A stretch of 23,755 nt of DNA, taken from positions 1 to 23,755 of the forward strand of contig MU006099.1 in the NCBI GenBank assembly GCA_010093705.1. Direction: 5' to 3'. Origin of the DNA: Patellaria atrata CBS 101060. Lineage: Eukaryota; Ascomycota; Dothideomycetes; Patellariales; Patellariaceae. Both the position numbers and the translations under genes were made by a program. Below the pieces are notes generated by a model that worked only from the letters and a program-made list of their open reading frames with translations, was not told the origin of the DNA and searched no databases. Below, piece by piece: positions 1 to 10,861 of this stretch; position 1 is the first letter of the stretch; every line of letters begins with the position of its first letter.

Positions 1-194
1 TCTACTGTTGGGGGGGGGGTAATGTGACGACTTATCACGATGCTGGTCTTGTTCCTATGTTTGGTGAGTTTGCACGAGGTCTTGGCCGGCTCGGACGCGG
101 AAGAGATCTCGTGGCTGTGATTGGTTGAACGGAAGATAGTCGGGCCGAGGCTTGGTAAGGCGGGACTGTTATAAGCGGGCATTCGGTCCATAAT
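1..194. other. Gene-free window edge of ordinary GC
   Basis: This segment has mixed composition, in sharp contrast to the AT-rich block that follows. It opens near a run of ten G at 10-19, which is a likely site of length error in assembly. The only start-led frame is a short one from the ATG at 40, about 25 codons with a hydrophobic beginning, and I do not call it a gene. The segment may be the less damaged end of a repeat whose remainder is the AT block, but I recognise no element in it. Confidence 0.4.
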
Positions 195-1786
195 ACAATT
201 ATTCCTTAACTTAATCTCCACACTTAGTAGTTAGTAATAGAGATAGTCAAAATACGATTACTATAGCTATACTATATTATCACAATTATTAAATATTAAA
301 CCTCTAATTTAATTAAATATATAGCTTAAAACTTATTAAATTAATAATTATAAATTAGAACTATATTTAAATAATAATAAAGTTAAGAAAAAAGATTTAA
401 TTTAAATTTAAAGATATTAAAAGTAAATATAAATAAAATAAATATTATTATAAAAATTTATAATTAGTTAATAATTTCTACTTTTAAAAAAGAAAATAAT
501 ATAATAATATTATAAATTATTATTTTCTACTTTTCTTTATTAGTAATAGTCGTGTTAAGATTCTATTATTATATATTTAATATTAATAGATTATATAATT
601 ATAATTTCTTTTTTTTTTAATTTAATTTCTTTATATTATAGTTAGATTATATTAATTATAATCTAATTTAATTCTCTATAATCGTTATATTATTATAATT
701 ATAAATATTATATTTAATTTTTATTTTTCTAATAAATATAAATTATATATTAATTATTTTAAAATCTTTTTAAAATCTTTTTTAATTATTTTTTATTTAA
801 TTAAAAATTATTTTTAATTTATTTAAATATATTATAAATTTATTTAAATATATTATAAATTTTTTAAATTAATTTTTATCTATTTATTTTCTATTTTATA
901 TATTTAATAATTTATTTATTATATTTATTATTTTATATAATTTAAACGTAAATTCTTATAAATTAAAATTAAAAATATATTAAATAATTATTTATTATTT
1001 AATTATAATAAATTTTTAATAATTAAATTAATAATTAATTTAAATAAAAATTTATTTATATTTTTTTTTAAAGTTTTTATAAATATATATTATATATTAT
1101 AATATATTATAAATTTTAAAATTAATTTTTTTTATAAATTTAAAATATAAATTTTATTTAATCTTTTTATTAAATTTTATTATTTTATTATTATTAAAAT
1201 ATTTTATATTATAATAAAGATAATAATTATTAAAAAATTCTATAATATTTAATAATATATAATATTTTATAATATTTTATATTATTAATTTAATATTAAA
1301 ATTAACTTTTTATTATAATAATATAATTTTATATTAATATATTTAAAAAATTAATAAAAAAAATTTATTATTATTTTTATTATTTATTTATTAATTAAAC
1401 TTTTTTTTTACTTTTTAATTAAAAATTTAACTATAATTTAAATATATTAAATTTTTAATTTCTTTTAATAATAAAGTTTTTTAATAAATTATAAAGTTTT
1501 TATATTATTTTTTTTTTTATATTTTTTTAAATTTCTTTAATAATATAATAATTTATTTAAATAAATTATTAATAATAAAATAATTTCTATTAATTAAAAA
1601 TAAAATAATTAATATATAATAAATTTAAAAATTTAAAAATTTTATTTAAAAAATTTAAAGTTAAAATTTAAATAAAAAGTATTTATATAATTTATATTTT
1701 AACTTTATTTTCTTATTATAATTCTTAAAATATTATCTATAATATTGCTTTTTTTTAAAAAAAAAATAAATTTATAACTATAATAA
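195..1786. repeat. AT-rich isochore, RIP-like, no genes
   Basis: About 1.6 kb consists almost entirely of A and T, with homopolymer runs and TAAT/ATTA-type words and almost no CpG or GC-containing words. Stops occur in every frame and there is no coding signal. Inside it is a perfect tandem pair of a 21-bp unit (816-836 and 837-857). In Pezizomycotina such blocks usually come from transposons saturated with C-to-T changes by RIP. The left edge is gradual over 190-240. The right edge near 1786 is abrupt. No residual reverse transcriptase, transposase or integrase can be read, so the original element is unidentified. An AT-rich region from another cause, such as a centromeric or subtelomeric block, cannot be excluded from this window alone. 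Confidence 0.8.
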
Positions 1787-1828
1787 GGATTTAGATTTCC
1801 TGGATTTTTAAGTATCGAATCTAAATCC
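1787..1828. repeat. Short inverted repeat at the edge of the AT block
   Basis: GGATTTAGATT at 1787-1797 is the exact reverse complement of AATCTAAATCC at 1818-1828, giving 11-bp arms with a 20-bp spacer. It sits exactly at the boundary of the AT-rich block. Just downstream the octamer AATCCACG occurs three times in direct orientation (1829-1836, 1851-1858, 1900-1907). It may be the terminus of the decayed repeat. No target-site duplication could be assigned. Confidence 0.45.
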
Positions 1829-2191
1829 AATCCACGACTAGTCGAAACTAAATCCACGTCAAATCGCGTTGAAAATTCAGTCTAGATCCATTTGAAGCCA
1901 ATCCACGGCTATCACTGAGTTCAGGTGTACTACGCCAACATTTTTGCGGCGTCTTCCAAATTATGGAGTAGAGTAAAGATGCTATATTGCGTCTATATAC
2001 TTGAACTCTTTTTCTTTGTCACTTTTAGTTCTCCAGGTCTCGTTAGCCTGAACTACTCAGTCGAAGTTGTCTACGAATAACATCTTCCTTTTACTAACGT
2101 AGAATCCCCTTTTCCTGATTTGGCAAATACTCCTCGCTGGTTGACTGTCCTAAGGGACCGTATTTCTCTTCTAGTAGCGTTATTATCTATC
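1829..2191 (+). promoter_or_regulatory. Upstream region of the broken NRPS-like gene
   Basis: This is the non-coding stretch between the AT block and the first ATG of the synthetase. It holds the AATCCACG repeats at its left end and a weak AT-rich, TATA-like patch around 1981-2000. The reading frame of the synthetase stays open upstream to about 2120, but only from a TTG codon. The first ATG in that frame, at 2192, is therefore taken as the start. No specific factor site is recognised. Confidence 0.3.
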
Positions 2192-4927
2192 ATGGCTTGG
2201 GAATGCCTTCAAGATGTTTTGAAAACTATCGACACCTCAAGACCATCGCGTGGTCTTCCAATCTATCCCGTTGGGAATACATCTACACCCACAGCACTCA
2301 GTTATAGAAGCTTGTATGTACAAGCAAAGAAGCTAGGACGAAAACTGCAATTACTCGATAGTTACAAGTGCGGCTCTCCCGTACTTCTCCATCTGGAGGA
2401 TCACTGGGACATAATCCTTTGGTACTGCGCGATACTCCTTGTAGATGGCCTTCCAGTTATCTCCTCGCCATTCAGCCACATTACGGAGCATCGAAAAAGC
2501 CATATCCAACACCTTTCCCCCCTTTTTGTGTCTTCAATATGCATAATTAGAACGAAGCTTATTCATATGTTCGGCAAAGAGCATTGTTTGAAACTGTACT
2601 CGATTGAGTCATTACTTGATAGACTTACGTATCAACGGGCTACCCGATCAATGAAGCGACGCAATGACGACCTCGCTATATTAATGCTTACTTCGGGCAG
2701 TACTGGAAATGCAAAAGCGGTACAGTTGACCCACAAACAAGTCCTCGCAGCAGTATCTGGGAAGGCATCCGTACGACAACTTCCCAGAGATAAACCGTTC
2801 CTGAACTGGATCGGGCTCGACCACGTGGCGAGCTTAGTCGAAATCCATCTCCAAGCATTGTATCTAGGAGTAGACCAAATCCATGTACATGCCGTGGATG
2901 TAGTCGCCTCACCTTCAACATTTTTGGATCTCCTCAGCCATCATCAGGTATCACGCTCCTTCATACCCAAATTCTTCCTTGGGAAGATAGTCTCGGTGGT
3001 GAGGTCAAAGGAACTCCAACCGCATTCCACACCTTGGGACTTGAGATATCTTTCTGTACTTGCTTCTGGAGGCGAAGCCAACGATGCAGAGACGTGTGTA
3101 CAGGCATCTAGTCTCCTCGTATTGTTTGGAGCTCCTAAAAATGTGATAACCCCTGGATTCGGCATGACGGAAACTTGTGCAGGAGCTATTTTCAACCTCG
3201 ACTGTCCGAGCTATGAGCTCCCCCATGAGCTTTCTTATGCATCGCTGGGGAATTTTATGAAGGGTATCGAGATGCGAGCTGATACGTCCGGTCATCTCGA
3301 GGTTCGTAACAAGGTCGTATTTCAGGGCTCCTACTACAATGAACAAGCCACTTTAGAAGCATTCACGTTAGACGGCTAGTTTCGGACCGGCGATATTTGG
3401 AATCATTGATGCTGAAGGAAATCTCACCCTAGCTAGTAGGGCTAACGAGACTTTTAATATCAATGGAATCAAGTTTAACGCTTCGGGGGTACAGGCGTTA
3501 GTGGAGCAGGTGGTGGGAACAAAGATAAGATACTTAGTTACGTTTGCCAGTCGGTCCACAAAATCGCATACGGAACAGGTCATCGTTATTTACTTACCAA
3601 AGGAGCAACCGATAACCGCCCAGGAGTTGGTTGATATCGACGACTCGATCATCAAAGCCGTCATGACTTTAACAAGCATTAGGCCTTTTGTGTTTGCCTT
3701 CGACGACGAGGCTCTACTTCCCAAATCGACAATAGGAAAAATATCGAAAGCGAAGGCACGGATACTGTTCGAAGACGGGTTCTTCGCAGAACAGATCGAG
3801 CTTCACGACCACCTCATAGAAAACCAGAGATCCCGAACCCGAACCGCACCCGCCAACACCACCGAAGCCCTCCTCCTTGCCGATATCGCCGAGGTTCTAT
3901 CCATCCCGCCCTCACGACCAGGAGTCGAAACCCCATCTTCGACACGGGCCTCACATCCTTCGACCTGATCCGATTCAAACGCCGGCTTGAAACCCGCCTC
4001 GACCTCGACATCCCCCTCATAACATTCATGACCTCCTCAACTGCGCGTCTCTTCTCGAACGCCCTTGAAAAACTCACCACAAACACAGCACCCAACCCCT
4101 AGGACCCAGTCGTGACCCTCCGCCCCACCGGTCCCAAAATACCTCTCTGGCTCATCCACTCCGGCGTCGGCGAAATACTCGTCTTCCTCCCTCTAACCCA
4201 GCACCTCCCCTCGCGCCCCATCTACGCCCTCCACGCCCACGGCTTCGACGGCGAGCCGCCGTTTCCCTCCATCGCCGCGGCCGTGGAGACCTACTACGCC
4301 GCCATCAAACGTCGGCAGCCGCACGGCCCCTACGCCATCGCGGGCTACAGCTACGGTGGCATGCTCGCGTTCGAGCTCGGCAAACAGCTTGAAGCGGAGG
4401 GTGCCGAGGTCAAGTTCCTCGCGACTTTTAACCTGCCGCCGCATATTAAGACGCGCATGCGGCAGCTTAGCTGGAACCTATGTCTGCTGCACCTCACCAC
4501 GTTTCTCGAACTAATAAGCCAAGCGCGCGCAGACGCCTTCGAGGACTCTCTCGCTGCTATCCGCGCAGCCGAGGCGGTGGAAACCGTACTAGTGGTTGCG
4601 GATGAGGGGTGTATGGTTGACCTGGCGCTGTCGCCCGAGGGACTAATGACGTGGGCGGACGTGGCGTTCGGGCTGCAGAGTATGGCGGTCGAGTATGAGC
4701 CGGCGGGGAGGGTGGGGCGGATGGATGTTTTTCATGCTGTTCCGCTGAAGATAGTGGCGAGGTCGAGGGAGGAGTGGGTGCGTAATCATTTGGGGAGGTG
4801 GGGGGAGTTTTGTGGGGATGTGAGGTTGCATGAGGTCGGGGGCGAGCATTATACCGTGCTGGGTCCTGAGCATGTGGGGAGGTTTGCGGAGGTGTTGGAG
4901 AGGGCGTTGGTGGGGAGGGGGGTGTGA
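2192..4927 (+). pseudogene. Broken A-T-TE NRPS-like synthetase
   Basis: The reading matches the fungal NRPS-like enzymes with adenylation, thiolation and thioesterase domains, such as the TdiA/MicA/atromentin synthetase type. In working relatives these load an aryl or indolyl pyruvate and dimerise it into quinones, furanones or butyrolactones. The adenylation core is readable: LTSGSTGNAKA (A3) near residue 167, NWIGLDHVASLVEIHLQA, GFGMTETCAGA (A5), FRTGD, and PKSTIGKISKAK (A10). The carrier site is DTGLTS with its Ser at 3956-3958. The thioesterase has GYSYGG with Ser at 4349-4351 and HEVGGEHYTVLG with the likely catalytic His. Total span of about 912 codons fits the full-length family. Four lesions break it: TAG at 3377-3379 in place of the conserved Trp before FRTGD; one extra T in the run at 3396-3398; one base missing in the C run at 3931-3934, which restores the original frame; and TAG at 4100-4102 between the carrier and thioesterase domains. 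None is explained by a GT-AG intron. The two indels lie in homopolymers and could be sequencing errors, but the stops are less easily dismissed. The substrate cannot be inferred. Confidence 0.88.
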
Positions 4928-5472
4928 TAGTGTTTTATGGTATAGGGGATGGGATGACATCTTTTCTTCATCTGAGGTTGTAGTGATTTTGTGACTTTCC
5001 GTGCTCTTTTGGCTGTTTGCAATATGTATTTACAATATTCCTAAGGTATCAGAAGTGTAATAAGTTCATAGTACTGTTATCCATGCTGAGTACGTGCTCT
5101 TAACTTGATATTTGGTAAGGTCGTTGGAGAAATAAATTTTGACTTTTAGTCAGCTTATTTTCTGCTATACATGACTATTTCTGCCAAAGTGGGAGAATAT
5201 AATCTCACCAGGGGAGATGACGATGCAACATACAGGCTGCTTGATGAACATTCTGATGAAAATCCGGTTTATTCACGGCGATTATTTCACGCTCTAGAAG
5301 ACCACGGTTCGAGATGGGACAAAGTTGATTTCACAATATTAGATAAAAAGCGTAGCAGAAAGACTGAATCATCAAGGGAATGTATGCATACTCAATCATA
5401 TTTTCCATTACACATTTATACATGATCTTCATTCCCCCAATCAAACCCTTACCCCACAGCCTCGCACCCCAT
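4928..5472. other. Intergenic region between synthetase and xylanase
   Basis: This stretch lies downstream of both flanking genes, which converge on it. It should hold their 3' untranslated regions and polyadenylation sites. It is moderately AT-rich and contains one small ORF, listed separately. No RNA gene or known repeat is visible. Confidence 0.4.
5171..5425 (+). CDS. Hypothetical 84-aa ORF, doubtful
   Basis: An ATG-led frame of 84 codons begins MTISAKVGEYNLT and is rich in Asp, Glu, Arg and Ser over its first 65 residues, which is less random than usual. It has no signal peptide, membrane segment, cysteine pattern or recognised domain. It ends 48 bases from the xylanase stop, in the space where both neighbours should have 3' ends. 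An ORF of this length is expected by chance many times in a window this size, so the call rests only on composition. It could equally be untranslated RNA of either neighbour. Confidence 0.18.
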   Translation: MTISAKVGEYNLTRGDDDATYRLLDEHSDENPVYSRRLFHALEDHGSRWDKVDFTILDKKRSRKTESSRECMHTQSYFPLHIYT

Positions 5473-6187
<715 letters not shown>

Positions 6188-6278
6188 TTTGATAGTGAGT
6201 GGCTAAGGCTGATGTTGTTCAAGTGAAGAGCTGCTGTTGATCGATTGATGCTCCTTCACAGAGAGCGGATCTCCTTGC

Positions 6279-6285
6279 TTTTATA
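6279..6285 (-). promoter_or_regulatory. TATA box of the xylanase gene
   Basis: On the minus strand this reads TATAAAA, about 92 bases upstream of the xylanase ATG. It is followed by a plausible 5' leader with CA-rich sequence and an A-rich start context (ATCAAAATGG). A canonical TATA box fits a strongly inducible secreted-enzyme gene. Position and match are good; no expression evidence exists here. Confidence 0.55.
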
Positions 6286-6421
6286 ATTTGTTTTTTTGCC
6301 ATCAGTGTCATGGTTCCCGGTTGGGATTGACGTTTTACTACGACCTTTCAGTATCGCTACCCGACGATAGATGATGGCAATATATCGCTCGTTGAATGAG
6401 AAGTGGACAGTTATTGGACAA

Positions 6422-6574
6422 CCCCGCTGTCGAGTGCCATCCAGGAACTGAGTAATATCGTGATAGTCCATACAAACAACATATGGGAACGGAATGACGG
6501 ATGGCGCGACGTAATGTAGTACTGTACAGTACCTGGCATATCCTCGCAATGATCATCAGGTTTAATGACCCCGC
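6422..6574 (-). promoter_or_regulatory. Two CreA-type sites upstream of the xylanase
   Basis: GCGGGG occurs on the minus strand at 6427-6422 and again at 6574-6569, about 235 and 380 bases upstream of the xylanase ATG. Both fit SYGGRG, the consensus of the carbon-catabolite repressor CreA/Cre1. Paired sites are typical of repressible xylanase promoters. The consensus is short and common by chance. A GGCTAA word of the XlnR/Xyr1 type lies near 6202, but between the TATA box and the ATG, so it is less persuasive. Confidence 0.25.
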
Positions 6575-7766
6575 TCTTTTTCAACCACAAAACATCTTCA
6601 AAGTACTGAAAATCTACTATTGATGTTTTTTTGGTAACCCGATGGTTACGACTATACAATGCTTTGATGCGGTTAAAAGCAGTGGCACCTAAGGCGAGTT
6701 ACGCCTCAATGGCGGAAAATCAATCCACAACGGCTTTTTCGCTCGGAGTAGATGACCGCGTGGGCATAACCTAAAGGACATTCCCCAGAATCCCCAGATT
6801 TTCGAATTTTACCCGGTGGTTAAATGACCCCTGGCGAGACTCGAATCGCGGAGCAGGTTGTAAGGCGTCACAGCGTCAATCTATTGTGAACAGTACCAGT
6901 ACGGAATTGAATAACAAACTTGCTCTTCTCTGGCTAGATGCATCATGAATACAGTTGTTCCTCGGTAGGAATATATCGTTCGGCAGCCGGTAACGACAAC
7001 CGGGGACTATTGCTAATCTTGCCGAGTATTGACGTGCCACGAGTGCTATACTTCGTGGAGAGATGCATGATCATCGGATTACTCGCATGAAAGGTCCACT
7101 CGATCCTCTCATCTCCCACTGTGGTTTTATGTACACGTCCGTACAGGTGCAATAACTTGTTTCGAAACCAGTGGATAGATGGTGAACTTTGGCCACTGTA
7201 TGCTATACCCGGAAGATCTGGTGTAAGTCTCTGACGGTAGGAAAATCGGCTCTTGGAATCCAGGTCATCCTGAAATCTAGAGTGATTCTGCCATCGTAAT
7301 CGATGATCACCAGATCTCGTGCTGGTGGTGTATGGCCAAATAACTATAGAGAAGCCAGTGAATTTTTCGTCGTTCTTGCCCGAGTTTCTTCCCATATTAT
7401 CGATCCTGCTGAATAATTATTGCGATCGCTACAGGGAAAACTTTTCAAAGTACTTTAGAACCTACAGTGATTGATCAGTTATATACTCCTTGCGGTACAG
7501 CTGCACTGAGCAACAGAACTATGCCCAACTACTGCGTAGCTTTAAGAAGACGCGTATCGCTTGAATTACTGAACAAATTTCTCGTGTACACCTGAAGCTG
7601 AAGGAGCCGCAAGAGAGCGTTTTTGGCGATGTAGTGGACTTTAAGTATGCGTTAAGGAACACGGCTATCCACACCTAAAATCTTATCTCTGCCCGCCACG
7701 CCCGCTATCTTCTTGGGCCGCATCTTGGGGTCAAGGGGTCAAGGGTGCATCGTAAACACAGCCAAG

Positions 7767-7883
7767 ATGACCACCACAATTTCAGAACTTCATCTGGAGA
7801 AGACACCCTCCCTGAACGACCAAGACTTAGCTTTCAAAGACGTTAAAATCACAAAAAGTATTCAGATTCCACAGAAATTTTGA
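7767..7883 (+). pseudogene. Orphan N-terminus-like ORF of 38 aa, doubtful
   Basis: A good start context (GCCAAGATGACC) opens a 38-codon frame beginning MTTTISELHLEKTPSLND that ends in TGA at 7881. The polar, charged composition resembles the beginning of a cytosolic enzyme or transporter rather than random translation. Nothing downstream continues it in any frame, and I found no convincing intron. It may be the stub of a deleted gene, or a chance ORF. Confidence 0.15.
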
Positions 7884-8588
7884 TAGATATAACGCAGAGA
7901 ATCAAAATCAAGACTAATGTAGTGATCTGTTAGCCCTGGGATTGATTCTATCACCTTTCAAAGTTTGATTAACATGCCTATTGTAGTATTACCCATTGTA
8001 GAATTCTGCTTAAACTGAAGGTATACTAGTAGTTTCTCTCTGCAAACCTTGGACGTCTCCGGCCATTGAATCTAAAATATATTTTAGAGTCAGCTATAAA
8101 CCAAAATCTAGTAGAAATTTGTTCCGAAAGACAACTCCCGGTAGAGCTCTCGATAGGCGACAAACTCCCGAAATAGCAGCACCCACCTAAGACGTTTGGC
8201 ATTCGTTTGGCATTTCTTGACCAATGGGCCTTGGGAATTTTGGCTTGAACAGTTGATTCCAAGACCTTATACTCCAAGAGGCATACAGCGAACACTTTCT
8301 ACATATTATCTTCCCGTCTTCATGACGTTAGAGGTGCCTTGGCTGTAGTTCTAAGGTGTGATGATTGTGTCAAGTTCCGACCCTTAACATACGACTGTGC
8401 TAACTCTAGAATTAGAAACCTGGTGCCTCGAATCCTGATGTGATGAGAGGAAGATGCGTAGGGTTAAGATCTTTAGGACGAGGAGGACAAGGGTGGAAAA
8501 GAGGAATAGCATCATAATAGTGTATTAGTGGATCAGTATCTGCAAACAACCGGTACCCTACGTTCCCTTACTCCATACCTCTACCCTC

Positions 8589-10861
8589 TCATAAACTCTG
8601 CAGCGTTTGCAATGCCGCACTCGCGCTAGCAGCCGCCTGTTGGGCTGCCGCCTCCATACCCTTCACATCGCCCTCAACTCCCTCATGAACCGCCGCTGCT
8701 GCCAATCCCTCAAGCCCCAAGAGCGGCGCAACACCCTGCAACTGCTCCTTGATCGCAGCCATCCATTCAGGGGCTAACCTTAAGGCGCTCAAACCACTAA
8801 CCAGTCTCCCACCAAGATCAGTAGCGGCCTCACTGTACGCAGGAATCTGTGCGAGCTGGCGGAGCGCGTTCGCGGCCTCCCATGCAAACTGGTGGCCTAG
8901 AGGAGAGTAGCCGCTCCGGCTGGACAAGACATCGACGAGGTTGCCCACAAGAGGCACGAGGGACGGGTTGGCCTGGGACGAGCGGGACCGCGCGAGACGC
9001 ACCTTCGTGTACCAGTATGCGAGGGACACGACTGAAGCAGTGGCGAAGATGCCCTGGTCGAAGTCCTCTCGGAAGCGCTGGAGCTGGCCTTCAATGGCTT
9101 CGTACAGGTTATCACGCATGCAGGCGAGGAGATCGGATTGGTACGCGTCGAAGCCTGCCTCGGCGAAGGAGTGCCAGGTACGGTTTGCTTTAAGGATTTC
9201 GCGGAGGATAAACGCGACGCGTACAAGTTGGTACGTCTCATCTGGGAGATTTGATTTGTCCTTTCCCGCGAGTTCTGGTGGCATAGAAAGGAGAGGAGCG
9301 GAAGATGTACGCGCTGCAGCGAAGGTGTCTATGATGAATATGCTCCAGTACACCTGGCGGCTGTAATTTTCTAACCCTTGGTCATACTCCATGTAGCTGC
9401 CTATGGTATTTAGATGACAAAACTTTTCCCCATGCGATACTGCTTGTGGAAGCCATTGCCCCATGAATTCAACGTTAAACCGGCCGATATCCGTACTGAC
9501 AGCCATTAATAGCGCAATCCGCGTGACTTCAAGATCAAATCTGGTCTTATTGGCTAGTCTTTCCTTAGAACCGGTTTCGTTGAGGTTGTTCTGTACAATT
9601 ATTTCATTTGCTCTGAGCTTCTGGGGATGATCCATACTGGATACAGCCGAGATCAGTGCGGTAGAGACGGACTCTAGCATGGCATGTGACAAGCCCTTAA
9701 CACCCTGAGCAAACTCAACAGGAAATCCCTCAAGAATTGGAAATGTCGCATGAATTGATTGGAAGTACCTATGGATCATATTAGAATATGGTTGTTGTGA
9801 TTTGTCTACCTACCAAAAAGGATAGTCCTGACAGAGATGAGGTTCCCTGATAAACATACCTAGTCATAACGACATCAGGGACACCAAAATCCTCCGCGCC
9901 AGTGGGAAGTGAAGAGTCGGTATAATTCAGCGCTGAAGGCATAAAGGTGGTAGGGTGAGACGGGCTGTGATAGTAAGAGGGTGGAAGGTGGTTATTCGCC
10001 AAGTCGCCCATATCGAAGGGTTCTCGTTTACGCTTTGTTATTGCAACCGGAAGTCCACTTGGTCCTTCCCCTTGAAGGGAATCAACATTTTGTTTAACAC
10101 CTGTGAAATTTTCTACCACTGCTAGGCGCTCACTGAGATGGTTGATATATCCCTTATTAGGTCCACGTTTCTGAGTGGGCCTATCATAGGTGCAAGAAGT
10201 ATTGGTGCGTCGGCATCGATTGCAAGCAAAAGGTGCATCGTTAGTCATCTCGGCATCCTCTGCATCACATTTGACCTTAAGCGGAAATCAGTTTCATGAA
10301 ATTGATAGATACTAACAAAAGACAAACCTTTTTGCGACGACATTCATCGCAAGCACGTGATGCCTTGGTACGTTTACGTGCAGCGTTCTGATCAGGTGTG
10401 GCCAGGGGGTTAGAATAGTCAGTGGGACTATCCTGAGTGGGACTGGCTAGCGCGTAATTTGTGCTTTGCTGAGGTTCAGTCGTCATGATGTAGTTGTGCA
10501 TAGGTGCTGTGGTCTGAGTCAGGCCTTGAACCTGAGGAGGTGCAGTCATGAGCAGTGAATGGACTGGTGCAGTAGCAGCCATAGTTGGCGAAGTAGACGT
10601 GTAAGCTGGAGACGCGGTCGCATAATTGGTGGTGTGATCGGCATAGCTAGAAGGAGGTTCAGGATAAGAAAATTGCATTGCATCTTGATCAGTATTGTTG
10701 TCTTCGTTGACTCGATGAGTGTGGTTCTGCTGATGATTTTGACTGGAGACGTCCGACCGTTCACTGGCTTGGACTTGGTCATTTGATGTTGATGCGGCGG
10801 CCCAAATGTTTGGACCCCTGTCAGCCGTAGATGGAGACGGGTAACGATTATAACCTTCCAT
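8589..10861 (-). CDS. Zn2Cys6 fungal transcription factor
   Basis: A nuclear DNA-binding regulator with three exons: 10861-10328, 10275-9860 and 9768-8589. Introns are 10276-10327 (52 nt, donor GTTTGT) and 9769-9859 (91 nt, GTATGT to CATAG). The product is 709 aa. The first ATG of the frame, starting MEGYNRYPSPS, was chosen because the longer open frame begins only at TTG. Residues 1-165 are rich in Ser, Thr, Gln and Pro and probably disordered. The binuclear cluster uses Cys171, 174, 181, 196, 199 and 206 (C-x2-C-x6-C-x14-C-x2-C-x6-C) and is formed only after the first intron is removed. A basic linker, KRGPNKGYINHLSERL, with a short coiled coil follows; this linker style recalls Rgt1-like sugar-responsive factors. 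From about residue 317 comes the fungal_trans middle region (RYFQSIHATFPILEG onward). The C-terminus is Ala-rich. The target genes are unknown. The xylanase lies downstream on the same strand. Confidence 0.93.

Larger units (their letters stand above)
6300..8588. other. Long intergenic region between xylanase and regulator
   Basis: About 2.3 kb lacks a convincing gene. It includes the xylanase promoter at its left and the 3' flank of the Zn2Cys6 gene at its right. Frames present are a 150-codon minus ORF at 6943-7395 and an 89-codon minus ORF at 8026-8295, neither with a recognisable domain, and both within what chance allows. A short N-terminus-like frame at 7767-7883 is listed separately. 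A tRNA-like T-arm at about 6828-6850 was examined and rejected. No repeats longer than about 10 bp were noticed. Confidence 0.35.

Noticed and set aside
3377-4102. Introns as an explanation for the stops in the synthetase
   Set aside because: Conserved residues lie directly on both sides of each stop, and no GT-AG pair removes a stop without losing core motif residues.
6828-6850. tRNA T-arm-like word on the minus strand (GCGATTCGAGTCTCGC)
   Set aside because: The stem is only 4 bp with an 8-base loop when paired. The acceptor stem has no partner at the right distance, and the A box is poor.
6943-7395. 150-codon ATG ORF on the minus strand
   Set aside because: With uniform base use, one or two ORFs of this length are expected by chance in a window this size. 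No domain, signal peptide or protein-like pattern is visible.
8849-9366. Long plus-strand frames opposite the transcription factor
   Set aside because: They are antisense shadows of the GC-rich third exon, with Arg-rich translation typical of such shadows.
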